64,000 bases of DNA, taken from positions 144,814,043-144,878,042 of the forward strand of contig NC_071353.1 in NCBI RefSeq assembly GCF_943734655.1. The letters run 5' to 3'. Shown piece after piece: positions 43,884 through 54,226 of the stretch; position 1 is the stretch's first letter; the number at the start of each line of letters is the position of its first letter. A program made the translations under genes and the position numbers. The notes beneath the pieces were generated by a model. It was not told where the DNA came from, ran no database searches, and saw only the letters and a program-made list of their open reading frames with translations. This stretch comes from Sabethes cyaneus. Its lineage: Eukaryota > Arthropoda > Insecta > Diptera > Culicidae.

Positions 43884-44776
43884 AAGTAAGGAGGGGTAAA
43901 AGTGCGATTCAATGCTTTATCGGTGCAGATTGGCATGGATGGGTGACTATTTTGACAGCTTGAATCTAACATAAACTTTGGTTGCTTACGAAGCATAATT
44001 GCTAAGTTATGTGCATATGTTATGCAAATGTCCTGTTGATATCAACAGGAGGATATTACTTGTTGAAAATTTGTAGCAGCGTTTTACATCACTCACATGT
44101 CTGTTTCGAAAATACGGTGAAAAGAGTTTACAAAATATATTTCACTTTTCCGTGATTTAATCTAACCCCGTCAAGCGCTTAGCATGGTAAAAGTGCGATT
44201 CACGGACGGGGCAAAAGTACGATTCATGGACGAGGGAAAAATGTATAGCTCATTATATACAGCTTTAGGCACTATATTACAGATACTAGAAATGGAAGAT
44301 CTGCAGAAAACTGTGTGCTCTACAGATGTTGGCCGAAGGAAAACAATGTTTTTCCGCTGATGAAACAAAAAAACAAACGTTTGGAAAAGTTTCGATCTAA
44401 CGGAGGCTGCAATACACCAGCGCGAAATAGGAAAGGTGCAAATTGAGAATATTCCTTACCGAAACATAACGCAGATTGGAGATAATATGGTTTTGTTAGC
44501 TACTGTTGTGCTAATTTCATGGATTTGAGTTTCGCACTTTTGCCCCGCGGTATTCGCACTTTTGCCCAGCTAGTGGGGTAAAAGTGCGAATCGGCACTTG
44601 ATCAGAATAAAGAAGAATTTGATTTGCAAAACACTATTACCGCCGATGATTTATAGTTGAATGTAAAAACATTGAGTTACTGCATCACTATAATATATAG
44701 TATGTTGTTGTCCTTCTTTATATCTCACGAAAATTAATAACAACTTCAAACATCGCACTTATGCCCCGCGCTACTC
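43884..44776. mobile_element. MITE with GGGGTAAAAGTGCGAT termini, copy 2
   Basis: Starts AAGTAAGGAGGGGTAAAAGT after TA (43882-43883) and ends with the complement of GAGTAGCGCGGGGCATAAGT before TA (44777-44778). Internal GGGGTAAAAGTGCGA words occur near 44185-44210 and 44570-44600. Opposite orientation to copy 1. Confidence 0.75.
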
Positions 44777-45039
44777 TACATGCTTTAGGATTACCTTAGC
44801 ATCTATTATGGATCCACGGGAAAAATCGCGTTTCGGAAAACTACGGCCCCGTCACTTGCGTTGACAAACAAAAAGCAACACCGCAGAGAAGTGAACTGTC
44901 AAATGCGCGTTATAGGAAAACAGGGGTTATGACAAGAAAACAGACGTGCAATAAAATCGTATGGTGTGTAATACGTTGTTCCAATTATTAAACTTACGAA
45001 TTTATCGGCAATTTGTGTTATTGTGCGAACGCAAAACCA
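44777..45039. other. Flank shared with 51428-51480
   Basis: CATGCTTTAGGATTACCTTA and GATCCACGGGAAAAATCGCG recur right of MITE copy 3, so MITE and flank were duplicated together. Confidence 0.6.
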
Positions 45040-45263
45040 TTTCCATTTCTATTTCGTGCTAGAAGCGTTAACTCAACTCGTAAACTAATTTTTCGAGTTT
45101 TTAAAGCTGTAGAGCCCACAGACAATTCATTTTATAAAAAAAATTCACCTCATAAAATTTATTGATTTTGAAGTGCGCACCATAATGTGTCAAAAATAAT
45201 TCTAATATTGTAGCAGAAATGTACCGAAAATCAAATATCAAATATATATGGAAATTCTAAATA

Positions 45264-45932
45264 CAGTGGTAACCCGATTTTGTCACTCCCCTATTTTGTC
45301 ACTCCCGATTTTGTTACGTTTACGACCCGATTATTTCACGTTTTTTACCCGATTTTGTCACGCTCTTGATTTGTCAAAAGTTTAGTTTGAAAATCATTTT
45401 CAAACATGTCAAATGTGTTAAAACACTGTGAAAAGAACTGTGTTCAACAAGTTGATTATCGTGTAGTTTCCACAAAAGTTGTTTCTTATCTCCACAACTA
45501 TAATAGTTAGAAGGTTACTTTCTTTGGCAAAGTTCATTATAATAATCTTCTCAAAAATTTTGTAGAACATCATTTTGCTCTATCTCTTACTGCTTGAAAA
45601 ATAAATTTCTTCTACCTTACTTTTAGGGGGGTTAATTAAAGAATCGTTCATACCACAAGAAAGAGCTTTTTACGCTGTGAAATTTCTCTGAACGTAGTTA
45701 ACCAGTATAATAACCATTTCGGCGCAATTAAAAAACGCGTGTTTTCATACCTTTGGGATCTGTACAGTGAAAAGGTGACAAATGTCCACAGAGAGGTAGA
45801 AGGAAGTGCGAAACGTCCTAAAAGTGATCAGAATGAAATATATGTAGTTCGTTTTAAGTTATCTGCAAAGAAATAAGAATTGAAAAAATACCCTAAATTC
45901 ATCATGGGGGTGACAAAATCGGGTCATTACTG
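45264..45932. mobile_element. TA-flanked MITE, copy in block E
   Basis: CAGTGGTAACCCGATTTTGT and the complement of CAGTAATGACCCGATTTTGT, flanked by TA at 45262-45263 and 45933-45934. Same site as C and D. Confidence 0.85.
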
Positions 45933-45968
45933 TATGGCGAAGCTTTCAAATTTAGGTAAAACCTATTC

Positions 45969-46143
45969 TACCTACTTAACAGTAGATAGGTTTGCTTTTA
46001 CCTTTTACCTAATTGACTTCTTCCGCGGTAGTGCCGAATCGATTAAAAAAATATTGTACCTCTAGTTACAGGTAGAGTCATTTACCTCCTTTACCTAGGA
46101 CGCTTCCTATAAAACGGATATTCTCACAGCGTTATCCATCAGT
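45969..46143 (+). promoter_or_regulatory. Core promoter and VBRGGTA cluster, copy E
   Basis: VBRGGTA matches: minus 45969-45975, 46057-46063, 46083-46089 and 46092-46098; plus 46068-46074 (CAGGTAG at 46069-46075). TATAAAA at 46108-46114; TCAGT at 46139-46143. Confidence 0.75.
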
Positions 46144-46229
46144 TAATTTCCAATCGGTAAAAGTGAATAGTTCGACTTAACTTTACTTAAAACTTAAGAC
46201 TTGCTTATACACTTATAACACACACGAAC

Positions 46230-47747
46230 ATGGATAGTATCGAGCATAGCGAGCCCCGTACTCCGGTAGATACAACCGTAGACGTCACTGCAAATAAGGA
46301 AGACAATGCGGATGTGGAGGTCAGTCCTTCGAACAACATTCAAGACTGGGAAATTGTGAGTCCAGTTGAGACAGAGAATGATATCGACGGCCAAGATGAC
46401 GAGCTGTCTGAGCTGAATGTTGGTTCTTTAAAGAACGCTCTTCCCGAGGTTGAACAAAAAGAAGGACGTGGTGTGGCACCTAAGAGAGAGGACATTAACG
46501 AGCAAGGCCTCACTATCATGCGGGAACTATCTACAAGAGTTATAGAGATGGAACGTCACATTGTCAAAATGAAGGAGATGATGGCAGCTAATTCTCATAC
46601 GCCGTCAAAACTGGCTGCAAATGTGAATGTTGTAACCTCAAATGTGATGGATTCTCAAACACCAACAGTTGTGAAACCAAGCGACGTACAGGCAATTGAT
46701 AACGAGCCCCATCTATCTGCATACATCGCTAAATGTTATCCAACTCGCGAACCAACTACTGCTGAGCTGGTGAAGGATCTTGGATTACCCTCGTACTGGA
46801 ATGCTATTAGTCTCCGTGACTACATTCCAGGTACATTCAGCGAACTGCAATTTAAGCAACTGACTTTGTTGTATTGTGTCTACAGGGAACCACATAAGTA
46901 TCCGAATTTGGCAGAGGCCTACATACTTCTAATACATGACATTCATGCCAATCCGGACATTGCTATGACAACTATTGTGAAATATCTCACTAGAGTCACG
47001 GATGGCGTCATGCAGAAGCCTGTCAAAGTACAAACCGAGCGCAGCCTCGACGATAATATAGGAAAAGTAGCTCAGGATCTTCGGGCGAAAGTAGAGCACG
47101 AGAAATTACAACGGAAGGCTCTAGAGTTTGAGCTAGCTGTCGCTCGAGAGCTTGGCGCGAATCTTCGGAATGAATTGGGCCTAGGATTGCATTTGATTCA
47201 AAAGCAACTTGCTGCGGTGTATGATAAATTTGACTGTATTAGTGAAAAAATGACAAACTCAGATGCAAATTCCAAGGCCTATCATTCTAACGACCTTATC
47301 ATCATCGGCATACCGTATTCCTTGAATGAAGACTTGCAGCATTATTTTCACCGTTTGTGCCGTACAGTAGGATATGCTGAGACTACGATCCCGTTGGTTG
47401 ATACTCGACGTTTGGCTAGAATGCCACAAAGTGAGGGAAGCCGCAGTCCTGTATTACTTCAGTTTGCTTTTTGCGGTCAACGAAATGACTTTTTTGCCAG
47501 ATATTTACGTGTCCGATCGGTTACTTTATCCCAACTTGGTTTGAAATCGGATGACAAGATTTACATCCAGGAAAATTTGCCACCGACGGCAAGACAACTG
47601 AAATCTAAGGCATTGGAACTGAAGAAAAACGGAAAGCTGCGAACCGTTTTTTCTCGAGGAGGAACTATCTTCGTTAAATTGCCAAACTCTGACCGAGAGC
47701 TGGCTGTAAGCTCCGATGATGAATTAGTTCGCTTAACTCAACAATGA
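46230..47747 (+). CDS. ORF1p/FP-C-like coiled-coil protein, copy E
   Basis: Intact intronless 505-codon frame. Acidic N-terminus 1-75; coiled coil 88-122 (LSTRVIEMERHIVKMKEM); middle domain 155-255 with YPTREPTTAELVKDLG and LRDYIPGTFSELQFKQ; second coiled coil 270-345; RRM-like 353-438 (DLIIIGIPYSLNED, RRLARMP, VLLQFAFCGQRNDFFARYL); FP-C-like 440-503 (IYIQENLPPTARQLKSKALE, GTIFVKLPNSD). No signal peptide or membrane segment, so probably cytosolic or nuclear. The start follows the predicted cap site by about 89 nt. AATAAA at 47947-47952. An alternative reading, ORF1 of a non-LTR element, lacks support because there is no ORF2, poly-A tail or TSD at its borders. Confidence 0.9.
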   Translation: MDSIEHSEPRTPVDTTVDVTANKEDNADVEVSPSNNIQDWEIVSPVETENDIDGQDDELSELNVGSLKNALPEVEQKEGRGVAPKREDINEQGLTIMRELSTRVIEMERHIVKMKEMMAANSHTPSKLAANVNVVTSNVMDSQTPTVVKPSDVQAIDNEPHLSAYIAKCYPTREPTTAELVKDLGLPSYWNAISLRDYIPGTFSELQFKQLTLLYCVYREPHKYPNLAEAYILLIHDIHANPDIAMTTIVKYLTRVTDGVMQKPVKVQTERSLDDNIGKVAQDLRAKVEHEKLQRKALEFELAVARELGANLRNELGLGLHLIQKQLAAVYDKFDCISEKMTNSDANSKAYHSNDLIIIGIPYSLNEDLQHYFHRLCRTVGYAETTIPLVDTRRLARMPQSEGSRSPVLLQFAFCGQRNDFFARYLRVRSVTLSQLGLKSDDKIYIQENLPPTARQLKSKALELKKNGKLRTVFSRGGTIFVKLPNSDRELAVSSDDELVRLTQQ

Positions 47748-48936
47748 TCCTCCCTAGCGAGGGATCTCGACATGGAAAAGGAATACGGAAAACCGACCCA
47801 CGAATTTTATTTTTAGTACGAAAACTGGTTACTCTTCAATGATTTCAGACTGTCATTTCATACTTGGAGTGACGGCAAAAAATTTTAAACAACTTAATTG
47901 ACAGGTTATTAATAGAACATTGTAATATTTTTTGAAGATTGTAATCAATAAATAAATCATTTCACTCAACTACTAGTCGTTATGTTATTTGGAAGATTTT
48001 ATAGTACTGATTTTGAATTCATCTTTTCCAATAGTAAATTACTCTTTTTTTTGCTCTCTAAGATTTCAAAATAACTGAATAATTATAGGAACTGCTTTCC
48101 TCCTCTGGTTTCTGATGGTGACGGTGGCAGATCCAACATAGAAAAATTCGTGGTTCTAATCGTTCAGTTCTGACTTTTTTTTCTGATGGTCGAATCAAAG
48201 TTACTTCAAAACACTGTTCAAAACATAAAATGTTTGGCCTAATGTCAAGAATTTTCAGTTTGCCTGAATCTACATTTCTCGCATTAAGCATTTATTCTTC
48301 CCCAACATAAAATTTATGTCATCAAATGCACAAATTTTTGGTTTGGTCCAGTTATAATAAGTCCTTCCCTGTACCTTGTAAGTGTTCTTGCCATCCTGCT
48401 TTTCAGTTATTTCGATACTTAACCGCAATGTAATCGAAAGTATAAAAATTACCTATTCCGTCGCCAGTCTTTGAATAAATCTGCGCGCGGAAAATTTCTG
48501 CATCATGTCACGTGCTCTAATTTCGAGCCTCGAATATCATCTACATATCTTATGTTTTCATACAAGACTTCAGTTTCAAATAAATTTTTACTGTATATCG
48601 ATATAATCGGTTAACGGAAAGGAATGGTTGCGCTTGCGCACGGTTTACTTTTAGGACAGCATGTTCGTAAAGGTTTGTTTGAGTTTGAGCTTGAGCTTTG
48701 TTTCGTTGCTCTTTGTTGGAAAACTAACACTTTGGAGCAATTTCAAGTAGCACTACACGACCTAAATCACTTAAATTCTTTGCTTGTTCGCATACCATGA
48801 ACTTTTTTAAGCGGGTATCGCATTTCAAATATCGGGTTTTTAATCAGACGATTGTTTACATCGGTTTAAAACTTAGGAAGTGTTGCCAGAATTAGCTTAA
48901 TCGCATCATTTGTACGATGTTGCCCGTTAGAGGCTC
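47748..48936 (+). other. 3' UTR and duplicated flank of copy E
   Basis: Shared with B-D. Polyadenylation signal at 47947-47952. The terminal part is internally deleted relative to D. Confidence 0.7.
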
Positions 48937-49259
48937 AATAGATAGTTAAGCGCTCAATAGATAGTTTCAAGGACCAAAAACTGAAAAGAGAACACGTTGC
49001 AAACCTTCGAAAAATACTTAATTTTTAATTAAAACTCGCTCAAAAACTTTCTTGTAGAACATGTTCAGAAAAAATATGCTTCCATATAAGCTGTAAATAT
49101 TCTCTGAAGATAATTTCTCATGAAAAATCAAACTCGTCGTTACACGATTTGATCATCGAATTATCGACTGAGTCCTTGGCTGATCCGAACCTGGTATTTA
49201 GTTGGTGGGCTCCACCACTGTATTCGACTCAATTCCATATGTCTGTATTTTTCCGAACA

Positions 49260-49507
49260 TATATATATATAACATATACGAACATATACGAACAATATAC
49301 CGCCCAGCTAGCTTCGAGGTACGATGCTGGTCTAACAAGCCAGTCGTCGTATGTTCGAATCTCGGCTAGGCGGTGCTTGCTAGGGTAATGAGTCAGTAGG
49401 ATTGTTGCACTGGCCCCGTAATTTTCTTGTACTCTAACAGCCGGCTGCGAAGTCTGTCGATAAAGAAGGGTAATGTCTAAAGACGGTATAAACCCATGGC
49501 TTTGCTT
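49260..49507 (+). mobile_element. tRNA-like SINE with perfect 16-bp TSD
   Basis: A 248-bp insertion flanked by TGTATTTTTCCGAACA at 49244-49259 and 49508-49523; block D has the single uninterrupted copy. The body carries tRNA-like ACCGCC...GGCGGT ends and B-box GTTCGAATCTC (about 49352-49362). The left end is an AT microsatellite, so orientation is uncertain; the strand follows the B box. Confidence 0.85.
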
Positions 49508-49824
49508 TGTATTTTTCCGAACAGAGAAAGTGTTGCTGGTGTTGCTGATTCGTCAGATTCTACAGTCACATTTCCTTAGCTCATACGTGAAACAGTGTGG
49601 TGAGGAGTCATTTCCCAAGCAGCAATTTAAGTTTTTTTTTATGTTTCTCTAGGGGTTTTCATGACCAATTTATTAAAACTGTGAGTTCCACTAGAACCTT
49701 CTGAAGACTGCTATAAAACTTCCTTCCGCCCAACAGGCCCACTCTTCAAAGTTTTTATAACCTCTTGAAAAGTCAGGCCATATAACCATAAGTAGGTTTA
49801 TTAGGCTCTGCTGAAAGCACTAAT

Positions 49825-50649
49825 AAAACCGATTATACTTTTCGCTGCTTGCCGGCAATCGCCACAATCTAATGACACTTTTCCCTTTGTTCGACAAAGC
49901 TATTAAGCATGGAGCTTGCTGCGTAAAACTAAAAATCTAAATTAACTTGAAAATATACAGCCGTGCACAGAAAAGGTAAAGTTTTACTGTTAGATCATCG
50001 TGATCGATTTGATTTACAGCGACCATAATATTATATCCGAAAGCTCCGTAGCTCCGAAATCCGTAGCTGTGCAACATATGCGCATTAAATTTTATCCTGC
50101 ACATTGGAATGTGGCTAGAATTAATCCGGTCATCCGGGTCATCCAAATTTTGTAAAAAAAAGTATTCGATTAGTCAATCTTAGTGTCTGATGAAATCACT
50201 CAAGTTGAACTCTAATATTCTTCATAATAGCAGCAATAAATCTGTTTGGTCAGCGTGCTGCCGTATTAATAACACCATAAAACTAACAGTTTTATTGCGG
50301 TTTAACAAGCAACTGCAATCAGATCATCTTTGATTGGTACGTCTTATTGTATTACTACGCCCCACTTATAATAAGATTGTGAGAGACCTGGACAGTGAAT
50401 TATTATTCACAGTTTGCATGTAAGTTTTCCCAGTTCTTCCAATGTTCGTTCTTCACAAAAAATACGTTTACTCCCTCATAAAAGAAGTAAAAAATAATTT
50501 GACCAGTATAAGTCGATATCAAAAATGGCAAAAGTTGTAAAAGAGATGTATCGCAGCTAACCAGTTTTATCGCGATAATATGAGCAACCTACATAAATAA
50601 AATGGCTTACTTAAATGACAGTTTTATTATGGTTTTATAGCTAGCTATA
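49825..50649. other. No gene recognised
   Basis: AT-rich sequence with no recognisable coding sequence. Confidence 0.35.
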
Positions 50650-51427
50650 GAGTAAGGAGGGGTAAAAGTGCGATTCAATGATTTATCGGTGCAGATTCCG
50701 AGTAAATTTTCTACATTGGCATGGATGGGTGAATACTTTGACAGCTTGAATCTAACGTAAACTTTAATTGCTTACGAAGTATAGTTGCTAAGTTATGTGC
50801 AAATGTTATTTTAGGGCGGTTTTGATGTAATTTTTCGTTATACGGCAAATACGATATTAACAGGAGGATATTACTTGTTGAAAATTTGTAGCAGCGTTTC
50901 ACATCACTCAGATATCTGTTTTGAAAATACGGCGAAAATAATTTACAAAATATATTTCGCTTTTCCGTAATTCTATCTAACCCCGCCAAGCGCCTAGCGG
51001 GGTAAAAGTGCGATTCACGGGCAAAAGTACAATTCATGGACGAGGGAAAAATGTATAGCTCATTATATACAGCTTTAGGCACTATATTACAGATACTAGA
51101 AATGGAAGAACTGCAGAAAACTGTGTGCTCTACAGATGTTGGCCGAAGGAAAACAATGTTTTTCCGCTGATGAAACAAAAAACAAACGTTTGGAAAAGTT
51201 TCGATCTAACGGAGGCTGCAATACACCAGCGCAAAATAGGAAAGGTGCAAATTGAGAATATTCCTTACCGAAACATAACGCAGATTGGAGATAATATGGT
51301 TTTGTTAGCTACTGTTGTGCTAATTTCATGGATTTGAGCTTCGCACTTTTGCCCCGCGGTATTCGCACTTTTGCCCCGCTAGTGGGGTAAAAGTGCGAAT
51401 CGGCACTTGAACAGAAGAAAGAAGAAT
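50650..51427. mobile_element. MITE with GGGGTAAAAGTGCGAT termini, copy 3 (truncated)
   Basis: Starts GAGTAAGGAGGGGTAAAAGT after TA (50648-50649) and is colinear with copy 2, but its last roughly 120 bp are deleted (joined near 51427). Confidence 0.7.
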
Positions 51428-51480
51428 ACATGCTTTAGGATTACCTTAGCATCCATAATGGATCCACGGGAAAAATCGCG

Positions 51481-52940
51481 CTCAGCACATCGACTTCAGC
51501 AAAGCATTCGACAAAGTTCCACACGCACTGGCAGTAGAAAAAATGAGGTGTATGGGGTTACCAACTTGGGTAACACAGTGGATCCAATCATACATTACCG
51601 AACGCTCTGCTTTTGTGAGCATCAATGGTACTAATTCGGCTTGTTTCGAGGTGCCATCCGGTGTACCTCAAGGCAGTCATCTAGGACCCTTGATATTTGT
51701 ACTTTTTGTTAACGAGCTGTGCAGCCGTTTGAGCTGTTCTAAACTTATGTCCGCAGACGACTTATTAAGTCCAGTCCGCAGACGACGCAGACGAAATTAA
51801 GTCCGCACTTGATGGGTGCGCTCTTCAAGGCGATATTAATTCTCTCTCACGATGGTGCACTCTGAACGCCATGGAAGTTAACGTCACGAAATGTTGCGTC
51901 ATATCCTAGTAAACCATTTGGTTTGTATATTTCGGTTGCAACTGAGAGATACGAAATCATATCCGCACGAAAAAGTTATATTTCACACCACATAAGAACA
52001 TATAAGTACCAAAGTGGAGGGAATATACGTGCAAAAATTTTGATACGATTAAGATATAACTAAATGCTACAACCATCTATACCGCTTTACAATTCACAGC
52101 CATAAGTTGTATATGACGATACGCACGACCGCAAAACAACTTATTGTACACTTCGCTTCGACACACCCTAATCATTATGCAATTCCAATGTAAAATTGAC
52201 ATGCTTACGACTTAATGTGCACTTTCTATTACGATCTTGTGTTATATGGGATCTTTTAGCAATCTACGTGACCCCCTGCAAAACGATTACACTATCGGGC
52301 AAAACCATTTACGTCGAGTACAGGCTATTAAGGATTTGGGCGTTACTATTGATTGTAAAGCCAGGTTCAATGATCACATCTCAACAATAACAGCTAAGGC
52401 TTTCGCAATTCTAGGTTTCGTGAAAAGAAACACTAAAGCATTCCAGGATATATACGCACTTAAATCGTTGTACTGTGCACTTGTCCGCAGCATTCTGGAA
52501 TACGCTGTTATTGTATGGGCCCCATAGCATGCTGTGCATATCAATAGATTAGAGGCTATCCAAAAAAAATTCCCGAAGATACGCTCTGCGTTTTCTGCCC
52601 TGGGACGATCCTATAAATCTACCAGCCTATGGGGAATGCTGCAAACTGATCGACCTGCATTCGTTAGCTGCGAGACGGAAATTATTGCAAAGACTTTTTG
52701 TTTTCGGACTACTAAACGGAGATGTTGATTGCAGCTCTCTTCTAAACCAAGTTAACATCCGTGTCCTCCGAAGGCAACTCCGGAATCATTCCCTTCTGTG
52801 GCTGCCTTCTCATCGTACAAACTACGGCAAACCTTCGAGAAAAGGTGTAATCACTATGAAATATGCATTAATTGGCAAATTACCCTATTGTAAATTTTAT
52901 TGTGCTGTATACGATTGGACAAAACTTGTAAATTAAACGT
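51481..52940 (+). pseudogene. CR1/Jockey-like LINE ORF2, broken
   Basis: Plus-strand RT pieces in different frames: DFSKAFDKVPH-like start (about 51494), WIQSYITERSAFVSING, SGVPQGSHLGPLIFVLF and ADD (about 51540-51770), then after about 290 bp of unrelated sequence AIKDLGVTIDCKARFNDH, ALKSLYCALVRSILEYAVIV (52237-52527) and a C-terminal tail. The interruption at about 51905-52190 is probably another insertion. Frameshifts and stops make it dead. Confidence 0.85.
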
Positions 52941-53369
52941 TCAAAACACAATTCAATAGCGATATATGAAACCATATTTCCTTTTAAACAGCGCTAGTAA
53001 AGCATAAATCGGTGTGGCCATCTCTGAGAAACGTTCGACTAGTTAATTGACCACTTGAAAACCCACATTTTAAAACATAACTTGTGAACTGTTTGATTGT
53101 TTTTCATAAAACTGTTCCGAAACTTTTGCGGCAGCAAGAGCTTTCATTTGATACTAAAATGGTTGAAAGCGGTTCGGCGGTTCTTGAGAGGATCGGGTCA
53201 CGTAATTTTCACATTTTTGCTCATAACTTTTAAACGCAACGCCGGACCACAAAATAATTCAATGATCTACATCATACAAATAAGCGTGAAGGGAACGAAT
53301 GAGTTTAGCTTTAGCCATGGTCGAAAAATAGACGACTGAAGTCAAGCATTGTTGTTGTTGTTGCTGTCG
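52941..53369. other. No gene recognised
   Basis: AT-rich spacer leading into the hexamer array. Confidence 0.35.
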
Positions 53370-54004
53370 TTCTTGTTCTTGTTCTTGTTCTTGTTCTTGT
53401 TCTTGTTCTTGTTCTTGTTCTTGTTCTTGTTCTTGTTCTTGTTCTTGTTCTTGTTCTTGTTCTTGTTCTTGTTCTTGTTCTTGTTCTTGTTCTTGTTCTT
53501 GTTCTTGTTCTTGTTCTTGTTCTTGTTCTTGTTCTTGTTCTTGTTCTTGTTCTTGTTCTTGTTCTTGTTCTTGTTCTTGTTCTTGTTCTTGTTCTTGTTC
53601 TTGTTCTTGTTCTTGTTCTTGTTCTTGTTCTTGTTCTTGTTCTTGTTCTTGTTCTTGTTCTTGTTCTTGTTCTTGTTCTTGCTCTTGTTCTTGTTCTTGT
53701 TCTTGTTCTTGTTCTTGTTCTTGTTCTTGTTCTTGTTCTTGTTCTTGTTCTTGTTCTTGTTCTTGTTCTTGTTCTTGTTCTTGTTCTTGTTCTTGTTCTT
53801 GTTCTTGTTCTTGTTCTTGTTCTTGTTCTTGTTCTTGTTCTTGTTCTTGTTCTTGTTCTTGTTCTTGTTCTTGTTCTTGTTCTTGTTCTTGTTCTTGTTC
53901 TTGTTCTTGTTCTTGTTCTTGTTCTTGTTCTTGTTCTTGTTCTTGTTCTTGTTCTTGTTCTTGTTCTTGTTCTTGTTCTTGTTCTTGTTCTTGTTCTTGT
54001 TCTT
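53370..54004. repeat. (TTCTTG)~106 hexanucleotide array
   Basis: About 106 perfect units with a single T-to-C variant near 53682, preceded by a short TTG run (53350-53363). The unit is a multiple of three, so every frame stays open (Leu-Phe, or Arg-Thr on the minus strand); these are not genes. It lies about 220 bp downstream of the exon 2 donor of the minus-strand transporter gene, inside its intron, as (CAAGAA)n in the transcript. Confidence 0.98.
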
Positions 54005-54226
54005 ATTGCCATGAGAACATTATTGTTTTTAATTTAAAATTTCCTTCAAGAATATTTAAGGACAAGCAGTCCTAGCTTTACTTTGGATTTTACCTCAGTC
54101 TTAATTTTCTTAAAAAAAAACCTATTATTATGTTTTCTAATTTGGAAGATGTTATGTTGGAAAATATGCAGCAGAATTCTAAAGTTTAGACAAACTGGTA
54201 AAAACAAAAACCGAAAGAAAACCTAC

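Larger units (their letters stand above)
45040..49824. repeat. Segmental duplication block E
   Basis: Matches block D from 35309 onward, with large gaps relative to D (about 39410-40210 and 40547-41850 absent) and an added SINE at 49260-49507. Confidence 0.85.

Noticed and set aside
53311..54014. Long (RT)n and (LF)n frames on opposite strands
   Set aside because: Translation of the TTCTTG hexamer array, which lies in an intron.
1..54226. Exon 3 onward of the transporter on the minus strand
   Set aside because: No minus-strand frame in this interval shows SLC16 helices or loop motifs; absence is by eye only.
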